In this document: positions 27,041-36,080 of the stretch, piece by piece
Position numbering within the stretch: position 1 is the stretch's first letter
Layout: each line of letters opens with the position of its first letter
Assembly: GCA_035575035.1 (NCBI GenBank)
Contig: DATLYH010000348.1
Coordinates: 1-43,111 of the forward strand
Origin: DATLYH01 sp035575035
GTDB lineage: Bacteria > Planctomycetota > Planctomycetia > Gemmatales > Gemmataceae
Reading direction: 5' to 3'
DNA length: 43,111 nt
Notes under the pieces: generated by a model
What the model saw: only the letters and a program-made list of their open reading frames with translations
Told to the model about the DNA's origin: nothing
The model's database searches: none
Translations under genes and position numbers: made by a program

Positions 27041-29158
27041 ATGACCCGTCGCTTGCTAGCTACCCTCCTGGTGGTGGCGGTCGGCTTCGCCTTCGCTGCC
27101 CGGGCGGACGACCCGGCCAAGGCCGACCCCAAGTCCAAGGCCGCCAAGGACGGTGACGCCATCGACCCCAAGGTGGCCCGGGAGGAGGCCGCCATTCGGC
27201 AGGAGCAGCTGGCCCGGCAGTTCCGCGATTTCGAGGCCGCCCTGCTCCGCCTGGCCCAACGCCTCAGCGAGAGCAGCCGCCCCGAGGACAAGGAAAAGGC
27301 CGCCACCCTCAAGAAGGCCATCGAAAAGGCCAGCACCGAAGGGATCGACACCAAGTTCGAGCGGCTGGTCAAGGAACTCAAGGACAAGCAATCGCTCAAC
27401 CTGGAAGACCTGGAGAAGGCCCGGGCCGCCAACCGCGACCTGTCCGAGGACATCCGTGCCATCATCGCCATCCTCATGTCTGACACCCGCGATGAGGAGC
27501 TGCGCCGCCAGATCCGCGAACTGACCGAGATGCTCAAGCGGATCAACCAGCTCATCCGCGAGGAGCAGACCGTCCGCGCCTGGACCGAGCGCGGCACCAT
27601 GGACAAGGATCGCCTGGAGCGCGAGCAGCGCCAGGTCCGACAGTCCACCGAGGACCTGGTCAAGGGCCAGGGGAAGCAGGGCGAAGGCCGTGACGCCAGG
27701 GAGGACAGGGGCCAGGCCAAGCCGGGCAACAGCAAGGACGGCCAGCCCGGCGAGGCCCGGAACGATACCAAGGATCCCAAGGGCGAGAACCGCGACGGCA
27801 AACCCGGCGAAGGCAAGGAAGGCAAGCCGGGTGAGGCCCGCGAGGGGAAGCCGGGCGAATCGAAGGAAGGCAAGCCAGGTGAGGCCCGCGAGGGGAAGCC
27901 GGGCGAATCGAAGGAAGGCAAGCCGGGTGAGGCCCGCAGCACCGGCAAGCCGGAAGAAGCCCAGGAGAACAAACCCGCCGAGGCGCGCCAGGCCGGTCAG
28001 CCTGGCGAGAACAAGGAGAACCAGCCGGGTGAGGCCCGGGCAGCCGGCAAGGAGGGACAACCCGGCGCGTCGAAGGCCGACACTCCACAAGGCGAGAACA
28101 AGGGCCGACCGGATAACAAGGCCGCCAGCAAGGGCCAATCGGGCCAGCAGGGCCAGCCCGGCTCACAGAGCCAGCAGCAGGGGCAGAGCAAAGGGCAGGG
28201 CCAGGGCCAGCAGCAACAGCAAGCCCAGGGTAAGGGTGATCCGCAGCAGCAACAGCAGCAGGCCGGCAACCAGCAGCAGCCCAACGACGCCCAGGCTCGC
28301 AAGCGCATTCAGGACGCCATCGAGAACATGAAGGGGGCCGAAGAGGAGATCAAGAAGCCCAATCTCCCCGACGCTTCCGCCAAGCAGGACCAGGCCATCA
28401 AGGATCTGAAGGATGCGGCCCGGCGGCTGGAAGAACTCCTCAAACAGCTCCGCCATGAAGAGATCGAGCGCATCCTGGCGGCCCTGCAAGCCCGCTGCGA
28501 ACGCATGCTGGCCATGCAGATCGAGGTCCGCGACGGTACGATCAACGTCTACCAGACCATCGACAAGCTCCCCGAAAAGAAGCCGACCCGCAACGAGGAA
28601 CAGAAGTCGCTCCAGCTGTCCGACCGCGAAGAGGAGATTGTCGGGCTGGCCACCAAAGCAATCGAGTTGCTCAAGGCGGAGGGGACGGCGGTCGCCTTCC
28701 CCGAAGTCTTCATGCAGCTCCGCGACGACATGATGACTGTTGCCAACCGGTTGCGCAAAACCGATGTCGGGCCCGTGACACAGGCCATTGAATATGATAT
28801 TATTGAGACGTTGAAGGAAATGATCGAGGCCCTGAAGCGGGCCCGGCAAGAAAACCAACAACAGCAGCAGAACCCCAACCAGCAGCAGCAACAGCAGGGA
28901 CAGCCCCAGGACCAGAAGCTAATCGAGTTGCTGCACGAGCTGAAGATGATCCGCTCCATGCAGCTCCGCGTCAACGAGCGGACCAAGCTGTATGGACGCG
29001 AGTATCAAGGCGAGCAAGCCCCGTCCCCAACCCAGCTCGAAGACCCCGCGGCGCGGGAGAAGGCAGCAATGATCCAGAAAGAGCTGAAGAACCTGGCCGA
29101 GCGTCAGGAGAAGATCTTCGAAGTCACCAATAACATCGCAAGGGGGAAGAACAAGTGA
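27041..29158 (+). CDS. Exported coiled-coil protein with Gly/Pro/Lys/Glu repeats and poly-Gln tracts
   Basis: 705 residues from ATG 27041 (GGGAGA 8 bases upstream) with a signal peptide (MTRRLLATLLVVAVGFAFAARA). Order: helical N-terminus (about 30-225), a 200-residue low-complexity stretch with GKPGEAREGKPGESKE units and many Gln/Gly runs, and a helical C-terminus with a second Gln-rich stretch. The Gly-Lys-Pro-Gly pattern is collagen-like only in composition, as Gly is not at every third place. The 3' end overlaps the following gene by GTGA. Likely a stalk-like or fibrous periplasmic partner of the MoxR complex; that is inference. Confidence 0.82.
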   Translation: MTRRLLATLLVVAVGFAFAARADDPAKADPKSKAAKDGDAIDPKVAREEAAIRQEQLARQFRDFEAALLRLAQRLSESSRPEDKEKAATLKKAIEKASTEGIDTKFERLVKELKDKQSLNLEDLEKARAANRDLSEDIRAIIAILMSDTRDEELRRQIRELTEMLKRINQLIREEQTVRAWTERGTMDKDRLEREQRQVRQSTEDLVKGQGKQGEGRDAREDRGQAKPGNSKDGQPGEARNDTKDPKGENRDGKPGEGKEGKPGEAREGKPGESKEGKPGEAREGKPGESKEGKPGEARSTGKPEEAQENKPAEARQAGQPGENKENQPGEARAAGKEGQPGASKADTPQGENKGRPDNKAASKGQSGQQGQPGSQSQQQGQSKGQGQGQQQQQAQGKGDPQQQQQQAGNQQQPNDAQARKRIQDAIENMKGAEEEIKKPNLPDASAKQDQAIKDLKDAARRLEELLKQLRHEEIERILAALQARCERMLAMQIEVRDGTINVYQTIDKLPEKKPTRNEEQKSLQLSDREEEIVGLATKAIELLKAEGTAVAFPEVFMQLRDDMMTVANRLRKTDVGPVTQAIEYDIIETLKEMIEALKRARQENQQQQQNPNQQQQQQGQPQDQKLIELLHELKMIRSMQLRVNERTKLYGREYQGEQAPSPTQLEDPAAREKAAMIQKELKNLAERQEKIFEVTNNIARGKNK
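27821..27937 (+). repeat. 48-bp coding tandem repeat (GKPGEAREGKPGESKE)
   Basis: Units start at 27821, 27869 and 27917 (the last partial), each 48 bp and nearly identical, encoding 16 residues. The period is a multiple of three, so copy-number change keeps the frame. Near identity at the DNA level suggests recent expansion. Confidence 0.9.
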
Positions 29159-30249
29159 CACGGGTTCGCTGCATCCTGTCGGCTTCGCTGGCCGTCCTCC
29201 TCCTGGTGGGCGGCCCGGCGCTGGCCGACGGTAAGAACGCCAGGGAAGTCGCTTCCTTCGGCACCCTCCGGAGCGCGACTCCTGAGGCGGCTCGCAGCCA
29301 GGCTTTGGACTGGCTGAAGAGCGTCGGCAAGACCGACGACGCAACCTTGAACGAGTTCCATCGGATCTGGGCCGAGACATCCGACCGGCCCGTCCTGGAC
29401 CGGGTGGCCGACACCCTCGCCTTGGGCAGCGAGCAGGCCCGCCAGCTGCTGGCCGAGGCCCGCGACCCAAACGCCCCACCCCCGACCAAGGTGCCCGACC
29501 TCCTCAAGGATACCAAGCAGCCGATTTTCTTCCGGGCCAATTTGGCCCTGGCCTATGCCAAGGCCCTGTCGCACCGGCGGATCTATGAAGAGGCCCTCGA
29601 TTCGCTCCGGACCGTTCGGCCCGAGCAAGTGGTTGATCCGGCGGCGTACCTGTTCCACAAGGCGGTGGCCGAGCATGCCCGCTCGCTGAAGCCGCAGGCC
29701 GAGGAGACGATTGCCCGGCTCCTGGACGACGTGGTCGATGCGCCGGAGCGCTACAAGATGGTGGCGGTCCTGATGCACTTCGACATGATGAGCTGGCGCG
29801 ACAAGGACCTGGGGGCCATCGCCCGCAAGATGAGCGATGTCGAGCGGCGGCTGGAACTGGCCCGCGGCGGCCCCCAGACGCAGAAGACCCAAAAGGAGAT
29901 CGTGGACCGCCTCGATGAGCTGATCAAGGAGTTGGAAAACCGCCAGAAGAACCCGCAAGCCAACGGCGGTGCTTGCCCCAGCGGCGGTCAGCAACCCGGC
30001 GGTCAGCCAGGCAATACCAATCAGCCCAACAGTCCGCAGCAGGATAGCATCGGCGGCCAGAACAGCGGCCCCGGCAACGTTGATCCGAAGAAGTTCAAGG
30101 AGATAGCCGAGGTCTGGGGCAAACTGCCCGAGAAGGAGCGGGCCCAGGCCCTCCGCGAGCTGACGCGCGATATGCCCCCGCGGTATCGCGAGGTCATTGA
30201 AAACTACTTCAAGAACCTGGCCAAGAACAATCCACCGCCGGGTAACTGA
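29155..30249 (+). CDS. Exported helical protein, translationally coupled to the coiled-coil gene
   Basis: 364 residues from GTG 29155, which overlaps the previous stop as GTGA; AGGGGG precedes it. Signal peptide (core ILSASLAVLLLVGGPALA). The mature part is mainly helical, possibly TPR- or HEAT-like (ARSQALDWLKSVGK, IYEEALDSLRTV), with a Gly/Gln/Asn-rich linker near residues 270-305 and a conserved-looking tail (LPEKERAQALRELTRDMPPRYREVIENYFKNL). The tail resembles ends of planctomycete proteins of the same operon type. Function unknown; probably periplasmic. Confidence 0.8.
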   Translation: MTRVRCILSASLAVLLLVGGPALADGKNAREVASFGTLRSATPEAARSQALDWLKSVGKTDDATLNEFHRIWAETSDRPVLDRVADTLALGSEQARQLLAEARDPNAPPPTKVPDLLKDTKQPIFFRANLALAYAKALSHRRIYEEALDSLRTVRPEQVVDPAAYLFHKAVAEHARSLKPQAEETIARLLDDVVDAPERYKMVAVLMHFDMMSWRDKDLGAIARKMSDVERRLELARGGPQTQKTQKEIVDRLDELIKELENRQKNPQANGGACPSGGQQPGGQPGNTNQPNSPQQDSIGGQNSGPGNVDPKKFKEIAEVWGKLPEKERAQALRELTRDMPPRYREVIENYFKNLAKNNPPPGN

Positions 30250-30277
30250 TCGGCCCGATGGGAAGACAATTGCAGGC

Positions 30278-30316
30278 GGGGCTGCGGCCAGGCCATGACC
30301 GGTCGCAGCCCCTTTT
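30278..30316 (+). terminator. Rho-independent terminator of the MoxR operon
   Basis: Perfect 9-bp stem GGGGCTGCG (30278-30286) with CGCAGCCCC (30304-30312), followed at once by TTTT. It lies 29 bases after the 364-residue gene. It is the clearest terminator in the window and marks the likely end of the long operon. Confidence 0.7.
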
Positions 30317-30338
30317 GCTGGTAGTGAGCGCCCGTGGT

Positions 30339-30400
30339 GGCGAGCGGGGGGCGTTAGCCCCCCGGTAGGTCCACCGGGGGGCTAACGCCCCCCGCTCGCC
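30339..30400. repeat. Perfect 28-bp inverted repeat, REP-like palindrome
   Basis: Arms 30339-30366 and 30373-30400 (starting GGCGAGCGGGGGGCGTTAGC) pair perfectly around a 6-base loop. Same family as 12600-12679. It lies in the gap between the terminator and the next gene. Confidence 0.9.
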
Positions 30401-30432
30401 GCACCTGTCCTCTTCGCCTCTGCGAGGTGGTC

Positions 30433-31626
30433 ATGCCTTTCCGTTGTGCCTTGATCGTTCTGCTACTGTGGGTCTCAGCTGGCTGGGGAGCAGAGCTGCG
30501 CACCCTGACGGGCAAGACGATCTCCGGCGAGTTGCTCACCATCAACAACAAGGAGGTCGTCCTGCGCAGCGGCACGGAGGAAATCGCCACCCCCATCGAA
30601 CAGGTGCTGGCAATCGACCTTCAGGCCAGCAATCTGCTGACCAAGGACCTGAAGTACAAGGACGTTGAACTGACCGACGGCACCCTGCTGCACTGCCTGG
30701 ACGTCAAGTTTCGGGGGAAGCAAGCCGAGCTGACGACGGTTGCCGGCCAGGAGGTCAAGGTGCCGCTGTCGGCCATCGGCTACGTGATCAGCGATGCCCA
30801 CGACCCCAAGGTGGTCCAGACGGTGAAAGAGCGCTTCCTCGCCAAGAAGCGGACTCGCGACCTTCTGATTGTGAAAACGGCCGACGGCCAGCTCAACCCC
30901 TTGCAGGGGACGCTCGGCGATGCCGACGAGAAAGGAGAGACCATCGAGTTCGAGGTGGCCGACCTGAACCAGAAGGCCCGGCCAGCGCTGGCCCGGATCC
31001 ACGGCCTGATCTTCCTGCGCACCCCCGACGCCAACGCGCCCGAGCCGATCTGCAAGCTCTTCGACAACTACCGCAACACTGTCGTCGTCAGCGGTCTCTC
31101 GCTGGGGCCCGACGGCCTGACGGTCACCACCCCGGCGGGGGCCAAAATCGCGTACAAGCCGGAGTTGGTCGCCAAACTCGATTTCAGCAAGGGCAAGATG
31201 GAGTTTCTCTCCGACATGCAGCCAGTGCGGGTGGTCGAGACCAACAACCTGGAGCGGGTCGAGCACTACCGCCGCGACCAGAACCTGGACGGCGACAAGA
31301 TCACCTTGGATGGCAAGAAGTACGACAAGGGGCTGGCGCTGCACGCCTACACGGAGCTGGAGTACAAGCTGGACGGCGGCTACGAATACTTCATGTGCAT
31401 CCTCGGCGTGGACGATCTGGTCGGCGGCAACGACGGTCCGACCCTCGTCCGCCTGGAGGGCGACGGCCGGGAGATCAAGACCTGGACCATTACCCGCAAG
31501 GACAAGCCGATCCCGGTGAAGGTGCCGATCCGTGATGTTCATCGTTTGAAGATCGTGGTCGCCTCCGGCGACCTGCTGGACCTCGGCAAGCACGTCAACC
31601 TGGCGGACGCGAAGGTGAGTAAGTAA
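30433..31626 (+). CDS. Exported NPCBM (putative carbohydrate-binding) domain protein
   Basis: 397 residues, ATG 30433 with GAGGTGG 5 bases upstream. Signal peptide (MPFRCALIVLLLWVSAGWGA). Residues 25-270 are repeated beta modules of the kind LRTLTGKTISGELLTINNKE. The C-terminal 130 residues match NPCBM/NEW2: YDKGLALHAYTELEYKLDGG, FMCILGVDDLVGG, and VVASGDLLDLGKHVNLADAKV. NPCBM domains are thought to bind glycans and are common in planctomycete exported proteins. It follows the MoxR-type operon after a terminator and a palindrome, so it probably has its own promoter. Confidence 0.87.
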   Translation: MPFRCALIVLLLWVSAGWGAELRTLTGKTISGELLTINNKEVVLRSGTEEIATPIEQVLAIDLQASNLLTKDLKYKDVELTDGTLLHCLDVKFRGKQAELTTVAGQEVKVPLSAIGYVISDAHDPKVVQTVKERFLAKKRTRDLLIVKTADGQLNPLQGTLGDADEKGETIEFEVADLNQKARPALARIHGLIFLRTPDANAPEPICKLFDNYRNTVVVSGLSLGPDGLTVTTPAGAKIAYKPELVAKLDFSKGKMEFLSDMQPVRVVETNNLERVEHYRRDQNLDGDKITLDGKKYDKGLALHAYTELEYKLDGGYEYFMCILGVDDLVGGNDGPTLVRLEGDGREIKTWTITRKDKPIPVKVPIRDVHRLKIVVASGDLLDLGKHVNLADAKVSK

Positions 31627-31654
31627 TCAGTTGTTAAGCCGCTGGAGGGAAGAG

Positions 31655-32437
31655 ATGATGAATGGCGAGACCCTCTTTGAAGCCACCGATTATTTCCAGC
31701 CCTTCCCCCGAGCAGAAATGGTGTTCGCCAGTCAGGTCGAACGGCATTCCGAGTATCTGCTGCCACTCGCTTCCATCGATTTGTCGCATCTTTCCTCTGA
31801 TTGGGAAGGCCGCATTCATTTTGTGCTCCCCATTGAACCCTACGACGGTGTCATTGGTGAGGAAACCCGCGAATACCACAACTACTTGTGCCGCAAGAAC
31901 TGGCTTGGGTATCGGATTTTGGACGACAAATACGATTTGGCGTGCGACTTTCGCTTTTTTCTGAAAGCCCACGCCGAGGCGACCGCTCCCAAGGGGAGGA
32001 AAGCCTTGCAAGTGCGCCGAGCACTGACAGCGCATTATGAGCGAGTCCGTGAAGGCTTTCGGCTCCGCCGAAAGCACTTCCAAGAGCATGGATGTCTTCA
32101 CCATGCCTGGGCCAAAAGGAAACGCGGAGGTCAGTATGCCGAGGCAGACCGAGTAGAGCTTGTCCGCAATCTCGGCGGTGTTAGCTTCTCCGGCAACTGG
32201 TCGGAAATGGGAGCTTTCCCTCTCGCTCGCTATACGCACATCGGTGAGGGAGGCGAAGAGTTGACTACCGCCTATCCCAAGACGGAAGATGGTCGGGATT
32301 TTACGTTTATTGGCTCGATTCCCGCGTGGCACTATATCGCTGAGAACCCGGAGTTCACGTCCCTTTGCGGCTGTGAGCTATTGCTGTTTTACGATCCGCG
32401 GGACAAAGTCGCCCTCACAACGTTCGATTGGTCGTAA
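31655..32437 (+). CDS. Unrecognised 260-residue protein, probably inserted
   Basis: 260 residues; GGAGGG lies just before ATG 31655 (31658 is also possible). No signal peptide, membrane span or motif I can name. It contains aromatic-rich stretches (LFEATDYFQPFPRAEMVF, FTFIGSIPAWHYIAE, CELLLFYDPRD) that suggest a globular cytoplasmic protein. By eye G+C is lower than in the genes on both sides, and codon choice differs (many A- and T-ending codons). Lying between an envelope gene and the HtrA genes, it looks like horizontally acquired cargo. An immunity-type protein is one guess, with no direct support. Confidence 0.7.
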   Translation: MMNGETLFEATDYFQPFPRAEMVFASQVERHSEYLLPLASIDLSHLSSDWEGRIHFVLPIEPYDGVIGEETREYHNYLCRKNWLGYRILDDKYDLACDFRFFLKAHAEATAPKGRKALQVRRALTAHYERVREGFRLRRKHFQEHGCLHHAWAKRKRGGQYAEADRVELVRNLGGVSFSGNWSEMGAFPLARYTHIGEGGEELTTAYPKTEDGRDFTFIGSIPAWHYIAENPEFTSLCGCELLLFYDPRDKVALTTFDWS

Positions 32438-32616
32438 CAGAGAGGGCCCCGGCCTAACGAGGCGTCGCACCCGAAGGCCACCGCCGTTACGGTTTCCGGA
32501 AGTCGATTACCCACTGAGGTGGCTGCAGCCGAGCGAGGTCGTTAGTCGTGAGTCGCTACTGTAGCCTTTCAACTAGCAACCGGCAACAAGCGAGCGACCA
32601 TCGAGAAAGGCTCCCC

Positions 32617-34434
32617 ATGCGTACCCCCCGCATTCTTCTTCTGACGGCCGGGCTGCTGGCGGCGCTGGCTGCTCACAGGTTGGCACCGGCCCAGGAACTC
32701 GATCCGCGCATCCTTGAGGTCGAGCAGAAGCGCATCGCCGTTGTCGAGAAGGTCAAGCCGGCCGTGGTCGCCATCTTCGCCCGCGGCGGGCAGGGGGGCG
32801 GCTCCGGCGTCCTCATCAGCGACGACGGCTACGCCCTCACCAATTTTCACGTCGTTGCTCCCGCCGGACCGACCATGAAGTGCGGCCTCCCCGACGGCGT
32901 CATGTACGATGCCGTTCTCGTCGGCCTTGACAAGGTCGGTGATGTGGCCCTGATCAAGCTGCTGCCAAAGAAGGAGGGCGATAAGTTCCCCTTCGCCCGG
33001 ATGGGCGACAGCGACAAGGTCAAGGCCGGCGACTGGTCGCTGGCGATGGGCAACCCGTTCCTCTTGGCCACCGACTTCACCCCGACGGTGACCTTCGGCC
33101 TGGTCAGCGGCACCAACCGCTACCAGTACCCCGAGGGGCGCGGCCTGCTGGAGTACACCGACTGCATCCAGATCGACACGTCGATCAACCCAGGCAACTC
33201 GGGCGGCCCGCTCTTCAACCTGGACGGCGAATTGATCGGCATCAACGGCCGGGGGTCGTTCGACAAGCGCGGCCGGGTCAATTCGGGGGTCGGCTACGCC
33301 ATTTCGATCAACCAGATCAAGAACTTCATGGGCCATCTGCGGGCCGGCCTGGATGCCGACCACGCCTCGCTGGGCGCCCGTATCGAGGAGCGCTCCGAGG
33401 ACGAAATGGGGGGCGCCATGGTAGTGACCAGTATCCTGGAGGAGAGTGACGCCTACCGGCGCGGCCTACGGTTGGGTGACGAGTTGGTGTCATTCGCCGG
33501 CCGGCCGATGGCCAATGCCAACCATTTCAAGAACGTCCTGGGGCTGTACCCCAAAGGGTGGCGCGTGCCGCTGGTCTTCCGCCGTGAGAATGAGAACCGC
33601 GAGAGCGAGAAGCGCGAAATCCTGGTCCGGCTGATGGGGGTGCAGCGGCAGGAACTCGGCGCCCCGACACAGCCGCCCGGGCCGAGACCGCGCCCGCCCG
33701 CCAAGCCGGCCGAGAAGCCGAAGGAGCCCGAGTCGCCGGCGGCCAAACTCTACGAAGCCAAGGCCGGTTTCGCCAACTACTACTTCAACAAACTGGAGCG
33801 CGACCGACTCCTGGCCGCCTTCCGCAAGCACGGCGACTTCACCCCGCTTGCCGGGGATTGGACCATCGAGGCCGACGGCGAGGTCAAGAAGGAGCGAGCT
33901 TCGCTCCAGTTCACCGTCAAGCAGAGCCAGGACGGCGACAAGGACCGCCACATCGTCCTTGACTTCAAGGTGGGCGGCGTCGGTTTCCAGCTGGAGCCGT
34001 TGCGGCGGCAGAACATCGACGTGCTGCGGCAGCCTCGCGGCAGCGGCGGCCTGCCGATCGCCCTGTACCATTACTGGCAGCTGTTGACGATCGGGCCGAA
34101 AGGCTTCGAGGGCGACTTCAGCCACGGCGGCCACGAGCCGTTCTATCCGCCGGCCGCCGACATGCAGGCCGACTTCAGCAAGCGGCGCGTCGATTGCGAG
34201 GTGCTGCGGACCGAGCACGTCGGCGTCACCGGCAAATGGTACTTCTCGCTCAAGGACCAGATGCTGCTCGGCTTCGAGATCCAGATCGACCGCGAGGACG
34301 ATCCATGCGAGGTCTACCTGTCCGACTACAAGCCGGTGGATGGCCGGATGCTACCGCACCAGATCGAGGTCCGCCACGGCAATGATCGCTACGGCGTCTT
34401 CACGGTCAAGAGCTACACATTCGGGAACAAGTAA
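32617..34434 (+). CDS. Secreted HtrA-like serine protease with intact catalytic triad and PDZ domain
   Basis: 605 residues from ATG 32617 (AAAGG 7 bases upstream), with signal peptide. Trypsin-like domain with full triad: His78 in TNFHVV, Asp109 in GDVALIK, Ser195 in NPGNSGGPLF. A PDZ domain follows (GAMVVTSILEESDAYRRGLRLGDELVSFAG, about 270-350), then a Pro-rich linker and a 200-residue C-terminal domain (AKAGFANYYFNKLERDRLLA... to the end) that I do not recognise. HtrA proteases degrade misfolded envelope proteins. Of the three related genes in this stretch it is the only one with all catalytic residues. Its stop codon lies in a short inverted repeat shared with the next gene. Confidence 0.9.
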   Translation: MRTPRILLLTAGLLAALAAHRLAPAQELDPRILEVEQKRIAVVEKVKPAVVAIFARGGQGGGSGVLISDDGYALTNFHVVAPAGPTMKCGLPDGVMYDAVLVGLDKVGDVALIKLLPKKEGDKFPFARMGDSDKVKAGDWSLAMGNPFLLATDFTPTVTFGLVSGTNRYQYPEGRGLLEYTDCIQIDTSINPGNSGGPLFNLDGELIGINGRGSFDKRGRVNSGVGYAISINQIKNFMGHLRAGLDADHASLGARIEERSEDEMGGAMVVTSILEESDAYRRGLRLGDELVSFAGRPMANANHFKNVLGLYPKGWRVPLVFRRENENRESEKREILVRLMGVQRQELGAPTQPPGPRPRPPAKPAEKPKEPESPAAKLYEAKAGFANYYFNKLERDRLLAAFRKHGDFTPLAGDWTIEADGEVKKERASLQFTVKQSQDGDKDRHIVLDFKVGGVGFQLEPLRRQNIDVLRQPRGSGGLPIALYHYWQLLTIGPKGFEGDFSHGGHEPFYPPAADMQADFSKRRVDCEVLRTEHVGVTGKWYFSLKDQMLLGFEIQIDREDDPCEVYLSDYKPVDGRMLPHQIEVRHGNDRYGVFTVKSYTFGNK

Positions 34435-34580
34435 CATGTAAACAAGTTAGAAGTAAAAAGAGGTACTCCTCAGTGGAGGATGGGTCGATGTCCTCGCTAC
34501 GATGCCGAAGCCATTCCAGACTCACCATGATGCGACGAAGGCTCTCTTACTTGTTCCTTGTTACTTGTTCCTTGTTCCTT
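34424..34580. repeat. 7-bp repeat array (GTTCCTT units) with upstream inverted copy
   Basis: Five 7-bp units at 34546-34580 (GTTCCTT, GTTACTT and variants) lie inside the next gene. An inverted copy, GGAACAAGTAACA (34424-34436), covers the stop codon of the HtrA gene, and its complement is at 34559-34571. The array encodes SYLFLVTCSLFLA, the core of a signal peptide. Confidence 0.85.
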
Positions 34581-35633
34581 GCCGCCGCGGCGCGAGCCGA
34601 CCAATCGCTGGAGAAGGTGGTCCGCGAGGTGAATTCCAAGCTGGCCAAGCTGTACGGCTCGGGCGGCTACAAGGGGCTGGCGGCGTACGGTACCGGCATC
34701 GTCATCTCGCCCGACGGCTACATCCTGACCGTCGCCAGCCAGATGCTCGACACACCCGATCTGCGTGTCCACCTGGCCGACGGCCGGCGCTTCCACGGCA
34801 AGGTGGTCGTGACCGAGCCCAATCTGGACGTGGCCCTGATCAAGATCGACGGCGTTGCCAACCTGCCTTACTTCGACATTATCCAGGCCGCCCAGCGGCC
34901 GCCCGCCGAGCCGGGGACCGGAGTGCTCGCCTTCAGCAATCAGTTCAACATCGCCGTCCGCGACGAGCCAATGACGGTGCAGCGCGGCGTGATCGCCGCC
35001 TATGGCAAGCTGCCGCTGCGCCGCGGCGTCTTCGAGGTGCCGTACAAGGGAGATGTCTACGTCATCGACGCCATCTCCAACAATCCGGGAGCCGCCGGCG
35101 GCGCCCTGACCACGCGCAAGGGCGAACTGCTCGGTCTGATCGGCAAGGAGTTGCTCAACAGCCTGACCGACACCTGGGTCAATTACGCCATCCCACTGCA
35201 CGCCCAGGCGGAAGGAATGCGCGACGACAAACCGGTGACGGTTAGCCTGGTCGAGTTGGTCGAGCAAAAGGAGAAGTTCAAGCCGTTGGTCGCCAAGCGG
35301 CCGAGCTACGAGGGGCCGGGCGGCTATCACGGCATCATTCTGGTGCCGAATGTGGTGGAGCGGACGCCTCCCTATGTCGAGGATGTTATCCCCGGCTCGC
35401 CGGCGGCCCGGGCGGGACTGAAGCCGGATGATCTGATCGTTTACGTGAACGGTGAACAAGTGGGGAGCATCAAGGTCTTCCGCGAGATCGTGGACCGAGC
35501 CCCGCCCGGCACGACCTTCAAATTGGAGGTCCGCCGCGGCGACAAGCTAACCGGCATCGAGCTGAAGCTGGAAGAGCCAATGGTCCGAACGCCGGTGAAG
35601 AAGTCTTCACCGCCGGACAAACCCGACAAATAG
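34488..35633 (+). CDS. HtrA-like protein lacking catalytic residues (pseudoprotease) with PDZ domain
   Basis: 381 residues from ATG 34488, preceded by GGAGGA. Signal peptide with a long basic n-region and a core encoded by a 7-bp repeat. The trypsin-like fold is seen (GTGIVISPDGYILTVAS, NLDVALIKID, NNPGAAGGALTT), but the triad is lost: His to Ser84, Ser to Ala203; only Asp114 remains. The C-terminal PDZ domain (VPNVVERTPPYVEDVIPGSPAARAGLKPDDLIVYVNG) is intact, and the tail is Lys/Pro-rich. It cannot cleave, so a binding or regulatory role beside the active HtrA is likely. Confidence 0.87.
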   Translation: MSSLRCRSHSRLTMMRRRLSYLFLVTCSLFLAAAARADQSLEKVVREVNSKLAKLYGSGGYKGLAAYGTGIVISPDGYILTVASQMLDTPDLRVHLADGRRFHGKVVVTEPNLDVALIKIDGVANLPYFDIIQAAQRPPAEPGTGVLAFSNQFNIAVRDEPMTVQRGVIAAYGKLPLRRGVFEVPYKGDVYVIDAISNNPGAAGGALTTRKGELLGLIGKELLNSLTDTWVNYAIPLHAQAEGMRDDKPVTVSLVELVEQKEKFKPLVAKRPSYEGPGGYHGIILVPNVVERTPPYVEDVIPGSPAARAGLKPDDLIVYVNGEQVGSIKVFREIVDRAPPGTTFKLEVRRGDKLTGIELKLEEPMVRTPVKKSSPPDKPDK

Positions 35634-35747
35634 ACGATGGTAGGATCCGCGCTTCAAGAAACGGTGAAGGCAAGAGCGCGAAAGCGACTTGTCCCATCGT
35701 CAAAGAAAGCCCTCGCAGAACGGTGAGGCATTTTCCCGGTGGGTGCC

Positions 35748-36080
35748 ATGACGAGCGAACCTCCGGCCGGCGAGTTGCTCTTTGAAGTGTCCACTCCTCT
35801 GGGTTTTGTGGTCCGCGTTTCGCGGGCGTACTGGGAAGTGATTGTTACGGTCAAGCACCCGGTTATGGTTAACCGGGAAGCGGCCGTTCAGGACACGCTG
35901 GCCAATCCCGACGAAGTTCGGCAGAGTCGGAGCGACGGCACGGTTTTCCTATTCTACAAGGCGGAGCGTGAGAAGCGCTGGGTTTGCGCGGTGGCCAAGC
36001 GGCTTGACGGCGAAGGGTTCCTGATCACCGCTTACCCAACGGACGCCATCAAAGAAGGGGTGCAGGTATGGCCCGGGTGA
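35748..36080 (+). CDS. DUF4258-like small protein, likely toxin of a toxin-antitoxin-type pair
   Basis: 110 residues from ATG 35748 (GTG 35739 is an alternative). It contains WEVIVTVKHPVMVNREAAVQDTLANPDEVRQS and FYKAEREKRWVCAVAKRLDGEGFLITAYPTD, the layout of DUF4258 / barnase-EndoU-like small nuclease proteins. Its 3' end overlaps the following DUF2283 gene by 13 bp. The DUF4258-DUF2283 pairing recurs in bacteria in toxin-antitoxin-like settings. Lower G+C than the envelope genes around it, so probably acquired. Whether it has nuclease activity is not shown. Confidence 0.75.
   Translation: MTSEPPAGELLFEVSTPLGFVVRVSRAYWEVIVTVKHPVMVNREAAVQDTLANPDEVRQSRSDGTVFLFYKAEREKRWVCAVAKRLDGEGFLITAYPTDAIKEGVQVWPG

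Noticed and set aside
27056..28138. Minus-strand frame rich in Leu/Ala/Gly opposite the GKPGE repeats
   Set aside because: It mimics a membrane protein only because the complement of the repeat codes for Leu/Ala/Phe; no ribosome site and no family.
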